From Acidisoma silvae (GTDB taxonomy: Bacteria; Pseudomonadota; Alphaproteobacteria; Acetobacterales; Acetobacteraceae), in the NCBI RefSeq assembly GCF_020618775.1, contig NZ_JAESVB010000001.1:434001-498000 (forward strand): 64,000 bases of DNA, in the 5' to 3' direction. The translations under genes and the position numbers were made by a program. Within the stretch, counting starts at the first letter, position 1; every line of letters begins with the position of its first letter. Below the pieces are notes generated by a model. It had not been told where the DNA came from. It searched no databases and saw only the letters and a list, made by a program, of their open reading frames with translations. This document shows, piece after piece, positions 53,056 through 61,733 of the stretch.

Positions 53056-53811
53056 TTAGTCCCGGGCCGGCAGCATCACTTCCATGATCGTGCGCCCGGC
53101 TTCGGGGTCGGGCAGCAGGGTCAGCGTGCCGCCATGCGCTTCGATCACATCCCGTGCGATGACGAGGCCAAGCCCGCTGCTGCCGTAGCGGAAGGCGCCT
53201 GAAAAGGCGCTCAGCGGGTCGGGTATGTTCGGATCGCGGAAGGGGCGCCCGTCATCCTGCAGGACGACCAAAACCTCATCGCCCGCCCGTTCGCCGCTGA
53301 CCGTCATCCTTTTGGCCTGCGCCTTGGCTGCCGTCCGCAGCATATGGCCGAAGGCGCGGGTGATCATCGCCCGGTCCGCCAGGACCGTAAGGTCGGCCGG
53401 AATCTGCATATCGACCTGAAAGGCCGGAAAATCCGGCCCGATTGCCGCGACCAGACCGGTCATGACGGCGGCGAGCGGGCAGGACGCCAGCGCCGGCACG
53501 GCGGACTTTTCGATCGCGAATTCCAGTGTCGTCGCGATGAGTGCAGAGGCCTGATCCAGGGCCGTGACGATCATCTTGCCCGAGCGCCCGACCTTGGGGT
53601 CTTCCGACCCGCTGAGGCGGTCGGCCAGCATCAAGGCCGGCGCCAGGGCATTGCGCAGATCATGGTTGAGCTTGGCCTGCGCGACGCCGAGTTCGGCCAG
53701 GCGGCGCAGGCGAAACCCGTCCTCGCCCTGAGCCGCCTTCAGCTCGGCCAGTTCCTGCCGCAGTCTGGTCAATTCGCGGGCCTGCGCCTCACCGGGTTGG
53801 GGATCGATCAT
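53056..53811 (-). CDS. Cytosolic histidine-kinase-like protein
   Basis: A 251-residue soluble protein. An N-terminal coiled coil (about 10-35) leads into a HisKA-like helix pair with the phospho-acceptor candidate His in KLNHDLRNALAPALMLADRL. The C-terminal ATPase-like domain has LVVLQDDGRPFRD (G1-like DxG) and SSGLGLVIARDVIEAHGGTL (G2). The N-box, normally with a conserved Asn binding Mg-ATP, reads AFGHMLRTAAKA and lacks it. There is no sensor, membrane or receiver domain. It overlaps the upstream patatin gene by 4 bp. It may be a kinase, a phosphotransfer protein or a pseudokinase; partners are not encoded nearby. Confidence 0.78.
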   Translation of the reverse strand: MIDPQPGEAQARELTRLRQELAELKAAQGEDGFRLRRLAELGVAQAKLNHDLRNALAPALMLADRLSGSEDPKVGRSGKMIVTALDQASALIATTLEFAIEKSAVPALASCPLAAVMTGLVAAIGPDFPAFQVDMQIPADLTVLADRAMITRAFGHMLRTAAKAQAKRMTVSGERAGDEVLVVLQDDGRPFRDPNIPDPLSAFSGAFRYGSSGLGLVIARDVIEAHGGTLTLLPDPEAGRTIMEVMLPARD

Positions 53812-54782
53812 GCGGATAATGGCTCCGTCAAAGGCGCGGCAAGGGCAAGTGCGCGGTCGGCGGCGTGCTGTCCTTCCGCGAATAGCTCGGCCAGGAAAGA
53901 CCGGTCGGTATTGAACTTGCTCGAAATGGGCAGCGTGCCAAGGGCCGCGTCGGCATCGACGGATATGACGGTGACGTTGGCGGGCAGGGCAGCCAGCTCG
54001 GTTTCCAGCACGGCATGGCAGGCGATTTCGTTCAGCCGGTTCATGACCTCGGCGGGCGTGCGGGGCACGCCGGGCCGCCGCGCCGGCTGGCCGCGCACCA
54101 GAATCAGGGTATGCGGCATCGGCGTCAGCAGCGGTTCCAGTGGCGGATTGCCGCTATAGCCGCCATCCCAATAGGCGCGGCCGTCGATTTCGACGGCGGG
54201 GAAGACCAGCGGCAGGCAGGCGGAGGCCAGCAGCACTTCGACGGTGATCGCGCCATTGCGGAAGATCACCGGGGCGCCGGTCTCCACATCCGTGACGCCG
54301 ACAAAAAGGTCCGGTGCGCCGGGGGCGGCCAGCAGGTCGGGCCGCAGCAGGTCCTGCATCAGCGGCCGCAGTGGATTATGGCCGAGCGGGTTGAGCTGGT
54401 GCGGGCTGAACAGGCGCATGGCGGTTTCCAGCCCTGCCCACATGACATTGCTGCTCAGATCGGACCCGTACAGAAACCGTTCCAGCGGCGAGCGTTGCAG
54501 GGGGCCGATGGCGCCAATAGCGCTGACCCCGTCCCATAGCCGGCGCATGGCGGCGCGCGCGCCGGTTGCGCCGTTCTCGACCATGCCTTGCACCAGCACC
54601 GCGCCCAGCATGGCGCCGGCCGAGACGCCGCAGATCTTATCGAAGTGTTTTCCGGCCTCTAGCAGCCGGTCGACCGCGCCCCAGGTGAAGGCGCCGTGGG
54701 CAGCGCCCCCTTGCAGGGCCAGCACGCAACCCTGGCCGTCTGGCCGTTGGCCGCTGAGATCGGAGGCTGGAAAAGCTGTCAT
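53808..54782 (-). CDS. Patatin-like phospholipase
   Basis: A 324-residue lipid acyl hydrolase. Ser-Asp dyad: the nucleophile Ser in KICGVSAGAMLGAVL (GxSxG) and the Asp in YWDGGYSGNPPLEPLL (DG/A motif). The oxyanion loop is ALQGGAAHGAFTWGAVDRLL. Length and layout fit the RssA/RpoH-suppressor type of bacterial patatins. No signal peptide. The last codons overlap the kinase-like gene start (ATGA), so the two are made together, suggesting signal-linked lipid turnover (inference). It is divergent from rpmH. Confidence 0.9.
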   Translation of the reverse strand: MTAFPASDLSGQRPDGQGCVLALQGGAAHGAFTWGAVDRLLEAGKHFDKICGVSAGAMLGAVLVQGMVENGATGARAAMRRLWDGVSAIGAIGPLQRSPLERFLYGSDLSSNVMWAGLETAMRLFSPHQLNPLGHNPLRPLMQDLLRPDLLAAPGAPDLFVGVTDVETGAPVIFRNGAITVEVLLASACLPLVFPAVEIDGRAYWDGGYSGNPPLEPLLTPMPHTLILVRGQPARRPGVPRTPAEVMNRLNEIACHAVLETELAALPANVTVISVDADAALGTLPISSKFNTDRSFLAELFAEGQHAADRALALAAPLTEPLSA

Positions 54783-54831
54783 GCTGTTAAAATCTTGCGA
54801 AAGGTCTTGGCTGGCAACAGGCGCATGGTCA

Positions 54832-54861
54832 TTGACGGCGGCAGGGTGACCCCCCTATACC
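54832..54861 (+). promoter_or_regulatory. Sigma-70-type promoter of the rpmH cluster
   Basis: TTGACG and TATACC are separated by 18 bp and lie about 120 bp before rpmH, leaving an untranslated leader. Both boxes are close to the housekeeping consensus, and no other promoter is apparent ahead of rpmH-rnpA-yidD-yidC. Confidence 0.65.
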
Positions 54862-54981
54862 GCCCGACCGAACGGGACCCTGACTGTTACAGGTGGGTGT
54901 GCCCGCGTGTTGTGTTGATAACAAATTTGCCACTACCCGGCCGGGTGAGCCCGCCCTTGGCCGGAAAGACTGGAGAGTAAC

Positions 54982-55116
54982 GTGAAGCGCACCTATCAGC
55001 CCTCTAAGCTCGTTCGCAAGCGCCGCCATGGCTTCCGCGCCCGTATGGAGACGGTCGGTGGCCGCAAGGTGATCGCCAACCGTCGTTCCAAGGGCCGCAA
55101 GAAACTGTCCGCCTGA
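54982..55116 (+). CDS. rpmH: 50S ribosomal protein L34
   Basis: A 44-residue protein beginning (GTG)[20 protein letters not shown] and ending [12 protein letters not shown], identical in layout to bacterial L34. GTG is the start, with GGAGAG 5 nt upstream. It leads the conserved rpmH-rnpA-yidD-yidC cluster that in many bacteria lies near the replication origin; dnaA is not visible here. Confidence 0.98.
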   Translation: MKRTYQPSKLVRKRRHGFRARMETVGGRKVIANRRSKGRKKLSA

Positions 55117-55156
55117 TCCCTTCGGGATCACGTGAGACAGTGGCGACGACTCGATC

Positions 55157-55597
55157 ATGAGCCAGCCGCCACGCCTCAAACGCCGCGCGGAGTTCCTGGC
55201 CGTCGCGGGCAAGGGTGCCAAGGCGCCCATGCCCGGCCTGGTTCTGCAATTCATGCCGCGCGGTGACGATGCGCCCTTTCGCGTGGGCTTCACCGTCACC
55301 AAAAAGGTCGGCAACGCCGTGGTCCGCAACCGGACAAAGCGGCGTCTGCGCGAGGCTGTGCGCCTCGCCCTCGACCCTGATCTTGAGCGCGGTTTCGATA
55401 TCGTCGTGATCGGCCGCGACAAGACCGCCGCACGCCCCTTCACGGATCTGATGGAGGATGTGCGGAAGGCCTTGGCGCGCGCGCGGCGCAATGCCGCGAC
55501 GGCCGCAAGGCCGACGGCAGCCGAGGCGGCAGAGCCGCACATCCAGTCACCGGATCAAGCCGAGGCCCCGTCTCCCGCTCAGGCTTTGCGGCCATGA
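55157..55597 (+). CDS. rnpA: Ribonuclease P protein component
   Basis: A 146-residue basic protein that helps the RNase P RNA mature tRNA 5' ends. It opens PPRLKRRAEFLAVAGKGAKA, has FRVGFTVTKKVGNAVVRNRT and the signature RNRTKRRLREAVR, then FDIVVIGRDKTA. The C-terminal roughly 35 residues are an Ala/Glu-rich extension beyond the usual 115-120 residues. It overlaps yidD by 4 bp. Confidence 0.96.
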   Translation: MSQPPRLKRRAEFLAVAGKGAKAPMPGLVLQFMPRGDDAPFRVGFTVTKKVGNAVVRNRTKRRLREAVRLALDPDLERGFDIVVIGRDKTAARPFTDLMEDVRKALARARRNAATAARPTAAEAAEPHIQSPDQAEAPSPAQALRP

Positions 55598-55926
55598 ACG
55601 ATATGGCGGCGACCCTGCTGCGCGCGCTGGTGATCGGCATCATCCGCCTCTGGCAGATCGTATTCCGTCCCATCCTCGGCTCCAATTGCCGCTTTCAACC
55701 CAGCTGCAGCGACTATGCAGTGGAGGCTGTGCGGGAGTATGGGGCTGTCCGCGGAAGCTGGCTTGCGCTCCGCCGCATTCTGCGGTGCAACCCCTGGCAT
55801 CCGGGTGGCTATGACCCTGTGCCGCCGCAGGATGACTGCGGCCATCACGACCACGACCATTCAGATCACGCTCATCGCTCGCTGCCGGGCTCTGCCCGGC
55901 CTTCAACCTGGGACCCTGTTGGCTGA
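55594..55926 (+). CDS. yidD: Membrane protein insertion efficiency factor
   Basis: A 110-residue protein assisting YidC. After an N-terminal amphipathic helix (TLLRALVIGIIRLWQIVFRP) comes the family motif SNCRFQPSCSDYAVEAVREY with three Cys, then ILRCNPWHPGGYDPVP. A His/Asp-rich tail (DDCGHHDHDHSDHAH) extends beyond the core and might bind metal. The start overlaps rnpA (ATGA), and the stop overlaps the yidC start by one base (TGATG). Confidence 0.95.
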   Translation: MNDMAATLLRALVIGIIRLWQIVFRPILGSNCRFQPSCSDYAVEAVREYGAVRGSWLALRRILRCNPWHPGGYDPVPPQDDCGHHDHDHSDHAHRSLPGSARPSTWDPVG

Positions 55927-57707
55927 TGGAACAGAAGCGCCTTTTCATCGCGATCGCGGCTTCACTCGTGATCCTGCTCGGCTTCGAGTTCCTGGTGGCG
56001 CCGCACCTGCCGCACCCCAAGGCACCGCCGCCGGTCGCCAGCACGACGACCCCGAACGGCGAGATGTCGGCCTCGGGCAAGCCCATGGGCAATATGGCGA
56101 TGGCCTCGGCCTCTTCCGCCGCGTCCGGACCGTCGCCGACCGTCACCATCAAGGCCCCCAGCCTGGACGGCAGCATCAGCCTGCGTGGCGCGCTGCTCGA
56201 TAACCTCGTGCTGACCGACTATCACGAGACGGTAGACCCCAAGTCGCCGCTGGTGCAGATGCTGTCGCCGCAGAGCGCGGCGCAGCCCTATTACGTCCAA
56301 TACGGCTGGGCGGCGGCCTCCGGCGCCACTATCGGCGGCCAGCCGGTGCGCCTGCCCGATTCCAATACGCTGTGGTCCGCCTCTGAGACGACCCTGTCGC
56401 CGGCGATGCCGCTGACGCTGAGCTGGGATAATGGCCAGGGGCTGACCTTCGTCATCACCTACGCGGTCGATGACCATTACATGTTCTCGGTCGACCAGCA
56501 GGTGAAGAACGCCAGCAGCCAGTCGGTTGCCCTGTTCCCGTGGTCGCGCATCCGCCGCGAATATATGCCGCCGACCTCCGGCTTCTATCTGCTGCATGAA
56601 GGCCCGATCGGCGTCTTCAACGGCACGCTGCATGAGCTGGGCTACAAGGCCATCCAGAAGGACGGCGCCGAACATGACGGCGTCGGCTATACGGAAACCA
56701 GCGACGGCGGTTGGCTCGGCTTCACCGACAAATATTGGGCGACCATGCTGATCCCCGGTCAGCATGACGATATGACCGGCGCGGTGCGCGCCATCACCGC
56801 CAACGGCACCGACGGCTTTCAGGCGGATTTCACCTCCTCCCAGGCGCAGACGATCGCGCCCGGCGGTTCGGCCTCCACCGCCAGCCATGTCTTCAGCGGC
56901 GCCAAGGTCGTTCGCCTGCTCGATCATTACGAGGCCGAGTATCATATCCCGAGCTTCGACAAGGCCGTCGATTTCGGCATCTTCTACTTCCTGACGAAGC
57001 CGATCTTCTTCGCGCTGGATTACCTCTATCGCCTGCTGGGCAATTTCGGCCTCGCGATCCTGGCCTTCACCTTCCTGGTCAAGCTGCTGTTCTTCCCGCT
57101 CGCCAACAAGTCCTACAAGTCGATGAGCAAGATGAAGCTGCTCGCGCCGAAAATTAAGGAACTGCGCGAGCGCTACAAGGACGATACGGCCAAGCTGCAA
57201 TCCGAGACGATGGCGCTGTACCGGTCCGAGAAGGCCAACCCGGCGTCGGGCTGCTTGCCCATGGTCATCCAGATCCCGGTCTTCTTCTGCCTCTACAAGG
57301 TGATCTTCGTGACCATCGAAATGCGGCACGCGCCGTTCTTCGGCTGGATTCACGATCTGTCTGCGACCGATCCTACCAATATCTTCACGCTGTTCGGGCT
57401 CATTCCCTGGGATCCGATGGCCATCGCGCCCTTCCTGCATCTCGGCGCCTGGCCGCTGATCATGGGCTGCACGATGTATCTGCAGCAGAAGATGAACCCG
57501 CCGCCGCCGGACCCGGCCCAGGCACGCCTGTTCCAGCTGATGCCCATCATCTTCACCTTCATGCTGGCGCGTTTCCCGGCGGGCCTCGTCATCTACTGGA
57601 GCTGGAACAACCTGCTCTCGGTGTCGCAGCAGTGGTACATCATGCGCCGCACGCGCCTGGAAAAGCCGCGTATGATCCGCACGGAACGCAAGAACGCGCA
57701 GGGCTGA
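55926..57707 (+). CDS. yidC: Membrane protein insertase YidC
   Basis: A 593-residue inner-membrane insertase and foldase, alone or with Sec. One N-terminal helix (LFIAIAASLVILLGFEFLVA), a large periplasmic beta-sandwich with a low-complexity linker (residues 38-75), then the conserved 60-kDa inner membrane core from about 345 with five helices: FGIFYFLTKPIFFALDYLYR, NFGLAILAFTFLVKLLFFPL, the cytoplasmic hairpin MKLLAPKIKELRERYKDD and the final WSWNNLLSVSQQWYIMRR. Full length for the Gram-negative type. Confidence 0.97.
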   Translation: MEQKRLFIAIAASLVILLGFEFLVAPHLPHPKAPPPVASTTTPNGEMSASGKPMGNMAMASASSAASGPSPTVTIKAPSLDGSISLRGALLDNLVLTDYHETVDPKSPLVQMLSPQSAAQPYYVQYGWAAASGATIGGQPVRLPDSNTLWSASETTLSPAMPLTLSWDNGQGLTFVITYAVDDHYMFSVDQQVKNASSQSVALFPWSRIRREYMPPTSGFYLLHEGPIGVFNGTLHELGYKAIQKDGAEHDGVGYTETSDGGWLGFTDKYWATMLIPGQHDDMTGAVRAITANGTDGFQADFTSSQAQTIAPGGSASTASHVFSGAKVVRLLDHYEAEYHIPSFDKAVDFGIFYFLTKPIFFALDYLYRLLGNFGLAILAFTFLVKLLFFPLANKSYKSMSKMKLLAPKIKELRERYKDDTAKLQSETMALYRSEKANPASGCLPMVIQIPVFFCLYKVIFVTIEMRHAPFFGWIHDLSATDPTNIFTLFGLIPWDPMAIAPFLHLGAWPLIMGCTMYLQQKMNPPPPDPAQARLFQLMPIIFTFMLARFPAGLVIYWSWNNLLSVSQQWYIMRRTRLEKPRMIRTERKNAQG

Positions 57708-57714
57708 CGGTATT

Positions 57715-58416
57715 ATGGCTGACAAGGTTCTAGGTGGCGGTGACGAGGTCGAGGGACTCAACCTCGCCCTTGGCCCCGCCGATGCGGACGAGCTGGAAGC
57801 GGCGCGGGTTTACTTCGCCGCGCCCTGCAATTTCTTCTACGCGTCACAGAGCCTGGATCAGTTGCCCGAACCGCGCGGCATCGAACTGGCCTTCGCCGGC
57901 CGGTCCAATGTCGGCAAGTCCTCTCTCGTCAATGCCATCACCGGCCAGAATACGCTTGCGCGCGCTTCCAATACGCCAGGCCGCACGCGCCAGCTCAATT
58001 TCTTCGACCTGTCCGGCCGCCTCATCCTCGTCGACATGCCGGGCTACGGCTATGCCCAGGCCGAGAAGAAGGTGAAGGAAGACTGGCAGGGGCTGATGTT
58101 CAACTATCTGCGTGGCCGGCCCAATCTCGCGCGTGTCGCCCTGCTCATGGACGGCCGCATCGAGGTCAAGGAATCCGATCTTGCCGTGATGGACCTGCTC
58201 GACAAGGCCGCCGTCACCTTCCAGATCGTGATGACCAAAGCGGACGGGCTGAAGCCCGGCGCGCTGGCCCGCAAGACAGAGGAACTGACGGCACTCGCGC
58301 GTAAGCACGCCGCCGGCTTCCCGCAGATTCTCGTCACCAGCGCACGGACCGGTCTGGGCATTCCTGAGGCCCGCGCGGCCTTCGCGGCTCTGGCGCCCAT
58401 CATCTCCCAAGGCTAA
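57715..58416 (+). CDS. engB: Ribosome biogenesis GTPase EngB/YsxC
   Basis: A 233-residue essential GTPase for large-subunit assembly. G1 [17 protein letters not shown]2-region [14 protein letters not shown]3 [18 protein letters not shown] and G4 MTKADGL are complete. The N-terminal about 45 residues are a Glu/Asp-rich extension. It begins 8 bp after the yidC stop codon and is the fifth gene of the run started at rpmH. Confidence 0.96.
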   Translation: MADKVLGGGDEVEGLNLALGPADADELEAARVYFAAPCNFFYASQSLDQLPEPRGIELAFAGRSNVGKSSLVNAITGQNTLARASNTPGRTRQLNFFDLSGRLILVDMPGYGYAQAEKKVKEDWQGLMFNYLRGRPNLARVALLMDGRIEVKESDLAVMDLLDKAAVTFQIVMTKADGLKPGALARKTEELTALARKHAAGFPQILVTSARTGLGIPEARAAFAALAPIISQG

Positions 58417-58468
58417 AGGCTTCTGCCGGGCTCCCCTGAGAGCCTGTCAGACGCTGAAAGGACCAGGG

Positions 58469-59371
58469 ATGAGCTTCGCTTCCGAACGCTACCGGCTTGC
58501 GGCCGAACAGGCTTCCACCGTCGCGCGCGCGCTCCCCTATCTCCGCCGCTATGCCGGTGCGACCATCGTGGTGAAATACGGTGGCCATGCCATGGGCGAC
58601 GACGTGCTGGCGGCCAGCTTTGGCCGTGACATCGCGGCGCTGAAGCAGGTCGGCATCAACCCGGTCGTGGTTCACGGCGGCGGCCCGCAGATCAATACCA
58701 TGCTCAAGCGGCTGGCCATTCAGTCCACCTTCGTCGAAGGCCTGCGGGTGACCGATGAAGCCATGGTCGAAGTCGTGGAAATGGTCCTGGCCGGTTCGGT
58801 CAACAAGCAGGTCACTTCGCTCATCACCCGGGCGGGCGCTCTGGCTGTCGGCATCTGCGGCAAGGACGGCGGCCTGATCCGGGCGCGCAAGCTGACCCGC
58901 ATGATCCGCGATCCCGACAGCAATATCGAGCGTGCGCTCGACCTCGGCTTCGTGGGCGAGCCGGCGCAGATCGATATCCGCGTCATTCATGCGTTGACGG
59001 GTGCGGGGCTGATTCCGGTCATCGCCCCTGTCGGCATCGGCGATGACGGCCAGACCTACAATATCAACGCCGACACGGCGGCCAGCGCCATCGCGGCGGC
59101 CTTGCAGGCGCATCGCCTGCTGATGCTGACCGACGTGCCCGGCGTGCTGGACGCGAATAAGGAACTGATGCCCGAACTGACGGTCGCTCAGGTCGAGGCC
59201 GGCATCGCCAGCGGCGTCATTACCGGCGGCATGATCCCGAAGGTCGAGAATTGCGTGGCCGCGGTGCGCGGCGGCGTGAAGGGTGCGACCATTTTAGATG
59301 GCCGTGTCGAACACGCTTGCTTGTTGGAGCTCTTCACGGAAGGCGGTGTCGGCACCATGATTCTCGGGTAA
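58469..59371 (+). CDS. argB: Acetylglutamate kinase
   Basis: A 300-residue amino-acid kinase making N-acetylglutamyl phosphate in arginine synthesis. Seen: [40 protein letters not shown] and the C-terminal [37 protein letters not shown]. The N-terminal helix ([18 protein letters not shown]) marks the arginine-inhibited hexameric form, so feedback control by arginine is expected. It follows engB by 52 bp in the same direction. Confidence 0.97.
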   Translation: MSFASERYRLAAEQASTVARALPYLRRYAGATIVVKYGGHAMGDDVLAASFGRDIAALKQVGINPVVVHGGGPQINTMLKRLAIQSTFVEGLRVTDEAMVEVVEMVLAGSVNKQVTSLITRAGALAVGICGKDGGLIRARKLTRMIRDPDSNIERALDLGFVGEPAQIDIRVIHALTGAGLIPVIAPVGIGDDGQTYNINADTAASAIAAALQAHRLLMLTDVPGVLDANKELMPELTVAQVEAGIASGVITGGMIPKVENCVAAVRGGVKGATILDGRVEHACLLELFTEGGVGTMILG

Positions 59372-59406
59372 TACTTCCGAGTCGATTGGTAAGGGCAGGA
59401 AACTCC

Positions 59407-60099
59407 ATGCGTTTCGTGAGAAGCGGTGCTTTGGCTTTGGGCTTGGCGGGAACGCTGCTCCTTGGGTCCGTCGCGGCCAGGGCCGAGCATTCCGACGTGG
59501 ATTTTCCGGGAATCGGAACGGTCACGCTGCGCACCATCAAGGCGGTCGGCGCTCTCCCCAGCGTGGCGCTGGCCGGCCCTGACGGAAAAGTGCTGCTGAA
59601 CGCGACGGTGGGCGGCACGCAGTCCGACTATTTCCGCATCTCCAAAAGTGCGGACGGCACATTGAACCCGACCGTGCATTACGCGGTGCTGAACGGGCCG
59701 GACGTGACCTCTAAGGCCGTGCTGGCCGTCGCTGCTGCGACCGGCGGATCGGACTGCGCCTATGAGGCGATCGTCTTCGGGTCGGAACGCGGCAAGCTCA
59801 GCCTGTGGACGCCCAAAACCATCGACACCCAGGCCGAGGGCGGCATTTACGTGGGCGACCTCGGCAGCCATCGCGGCTATGGCCTGGCGGTCTGGGATTT
59901 CATCTGGGGCGACGAGCCGCATGTGGCGCCGCATCGCTACAAGGTCTGGCTCTATCGCCTCAACCGCGAACACATGAAATTCTACCCGACCGAGACGCTG
60001 ACGACGAAGGGGCATTACGCCGACGACGCGGCGGCGCTGCATGAGCTTCGGCTCGATTTTCCCAATCTCACCAAGGCCATTCCGAAACTGGCTTGCTGA
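59407..60099 (+). CDS. Hypothetical secreted protein
   Basis: A 230-residue protein with signal peptide (RFVRSGALALGLAGTLLLGS, cleavage after ARA) and a mature beta-rich domain without a family I recognise. AGGAAA lies 6 nt before the ATG at 59407. Conserved-looking blocks are VDFPGIGTVTLRTIKAVGAL, CAYEAIVFGSERGKLSLWTP, GSHRGYGLAVWDFIWGDEPH and a second Cys at the end (PKLAC), giving one possible disulfide. It follows argB by 35 bp and may share its transcript. The WDFIWGDEPH motif would be a good search seed. Confidence 0.7.
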   Translation: MRFVRSGALALGLAGTLLLGSVAARAEHSDVDFPGIGTVTLRTIKAVGALPSVALAGPDGKVLLNATVGGTQSDYFRISKSADGTLNPTVHYAVLNGPDVTSKAVLAVAAATGGSDCAYEAIVFGSERGKLSLWTPKTIDTQAEGGIYVGDLGSHRGYGLAVWDFIWGDEPHVAPHRYKVWLYRLNREHMKFYPTETLTTKGHYADDAAALHELRLDFPNLTKAIPKLAC

Positions 60100-60215
60100 G
60101 GGATGGCGGCCGGTACGGCCGCCTCAGCTTGCCCGTGCATGACAGGAAATTTAGCTGGCCGCCAAGCTTCGGATAGCGATCTGTCCTTAAGGTAAGGAAA
60201 AGGACATCAAAGCCT

Positions 60216-60908
60216 ATGGAACCTTCGTCCATGCAGCCCAGCCGTATCCTTCTCCTCGCCGGTGCCGTAACGGCCGGGGCCATCAGCCTCGCCGGCCTCG
60301 CCTATGCCGGCGATAGCGGCTTGAAGACGCTCAGCCTGCAATTGCCTGGCGGCAGCGTTACCCAGATCGAATATTCGGGTCCGGTTCAGCCGCAGGTGCA
60401 GGTGCTTCCCTCCGCCGCGCCCGGTGCCACGGCGATGCCGGTGGCCTTCATGAACGGGCCTGCCGTCCTGACACCGGCCAATCCTTTCGCCGGTCCGGCC
60501 GATCCCTTCTCCCAGCTCAACCGTATCTCGGCGATGATGGACCAGCAGGCGGCCGTTATGATGCAGGCCATGCAGGTTATGCCCCTGCCGCATCTGCCCG
60601 GTACCAGCGGCATGATGCCGGCATCCTTCGGCCCGCTGCCGATGGCCGGCGGCAGCGCCAGCTATTCCTTCGTGTCCGTCACCGGCGGTCTCGGTGGCGG
60701 TTGCATGCAAAGCATCCAGATCACCAGCGGAGCAGCGGGCCAGGCGGCGCAGATCGTTCAGCACAGCGCGGGCGCCTGTGGCGGCGCCAAACCCGGTATG
60801 ACGCCCGCCGTGCAGCGGATGGTGCCGCCGCCCGCGACGGCCACGCCGCACCTGATCCCGGCGCGCGATGTGCATCCCATCGCCGTGCCGGAAGCTTCCC
60901 AGACCTAA
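60216..60908 (+). CDS. Hypothetical secreted Met/Pro/Ala-rich protein
   Basis: A 230-residue protein with a signal peptide (RILLLAGAVTAGAISLAGLA, cleavage near AYA-GD). The mature part has a short beta segment (LKTLSLQLPGGSVTQIEYSG), a Met/Gln-rich helix (NRISAMMDQQAAVMMQAMQV), a Gly/Ser segment with two Cys (GGLGGGCMQSIQITSGAAGQ, GACGG) and a Pro-rich tail. No known family recognised. AAGGAC lies about 10 nt upstream of the ATG. The Met-rich helix could bind copper, which is only a suggestion. Confidence 0.65.
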   Translation: MEPSSMQPSRILLLAGAVTAGAISLAGLAYAGDSGLKTLSLQLPGGSVTQIEYSGPVQPQVQVLPSAAPGATAMPVAFMNGPAVLTPANPFAGPADPFSQLNRISAMMDQQAAVMMQAMQVMPLPHLPGTSGMMPASFGPLPMAGGSASYSFVSVTGGLGGGCMQSIQITSGAAGQAAQIVQHSAGACGGAKPGMTPAVQRMVPPPATATPHLIPARDVHPIAVPEASQT

Positions 60909-61029
60909 CGCTAGGCGCTGCGCGGGCCACCGATTCCGGCGACTCGTGACGACAGCGGCCAGACTGCGAAGCCCTTGCGGCAGGCCCGCGCCTATTCCAC
61001 CTTCCGGCCGATTGCGGGGGGGTAGCGTT

Positions 61030-61638
61030 TTGGAATTGGCGGTTCGGAGCGAGCGAGGCACGCGAGAGGGCCGCCGCCGCGATCTGGTGGAAGCGGCCAT
61101 CGCTATCATAGCCCGCAACGGTCTGGCCGGCACGACGCTGGCCAAGGTGGCGGCGGAAGCCGGGCTGACCGCCGGCATCGTCAACCACCATTTCGATACC
61201 AAGGAAGCGCTGCTGGTTGAGACGCTGCGCACCCTGTCCGAGGAATTCGCGGCCGGGCTGGAAGCGGCGCTGGCCGGTGCGGGCGATGATGCAGCCGCCG
61301 CGCTGGTTGCCATCATCGACCATAATTTCAATCCCGACATTTCCGACGCGGCGCATGTCGCCGTCTGGTTCGCTTTCCAGGCGGAAGCGCCCTGGCGCGC
61401 CGCCTATACCGAAATCTGCGGCGATCGCGATGCGCTCTATATGGATGCCATTCGCGGGCGCATGACGCAGCTTGGCCTAGGGCCGGCCGAGGCCGATGTG
61501 CTGGCGCGCGCCTTCGCCGGGCTGCTGGACCGCTATTGGCAGGATATCCTGTTTCTGGACAGCCGCTTCGACCGGGGGGCGGCGCAATTGGCCTGCCGTC
61601 GCTTCCTCGGCGCGATATTGCCGGTCAAACCTTCATGA
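61030..61638 (+). CDS. TetR family regulator, BetI-like
   Basis: A 202-residue transcriptional repressor. N-terminal helix-turn-helix: LVEAAIAIIARNGLAGTTLA then VAAEAGLTAGIVNHHFDTKE. The C-terminal ligand domain has VAVWFAFQAEAPWRAAY and the RYWQDILF aromatic segment typical of BetI, the choline-sensing repressor. No betA, betB or choline carrier is adjacent, so it may control distant genes. The start is TTG: a G-run at 61016-61022 lies 7 nt upstream and no ATG occurs before the helix-turn-helix in a plausible place. It starts 121 bp after the preceding gene. Confidence 0.85.
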   Translation: MELAVRSERGTREGRRRDLVEAAIAIIARNGLAGTTLAKVAAEAGLTAGIVNHHFDTKEALLVETLRTLSEEFAAGLEAALAGAGDDAAAALVAIIDHNFNPDISDAAHVAVWFAFQAEAPWRAAYTEICGDRDALYMDAIRGRMTQLGLGPAEADVLARAFAGLLDRYWQDILFLDSRFDRGAAQLACRRFLGAILPVKPS

Positions 61639-61733
61639 GCGGGCAAGGATAGCGCCTGCCGTTTCGCTTCCTGCCTTGATCCCCGGCACCTACCCCTCAT
61701 CTCGGTTTCAGAACCGTTTTTCAAGGAATGGGC

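Noticed and set aside
53056-53811. Complete two-component system
   Set aside because: No response regulator or receiver domain nearby and the N-box Asn is missing.
55962-57761. 599-codon open frame opposite yidC
   Set aside because: Antisense shadow of a certain gene, with no family features and no ribosome-binding site.
61030-61638. Choline/glycine-betaine operon regulator acting locally
   Set aside because: No betA, betB or choline transporter adjacent; only the regulator family is supported.
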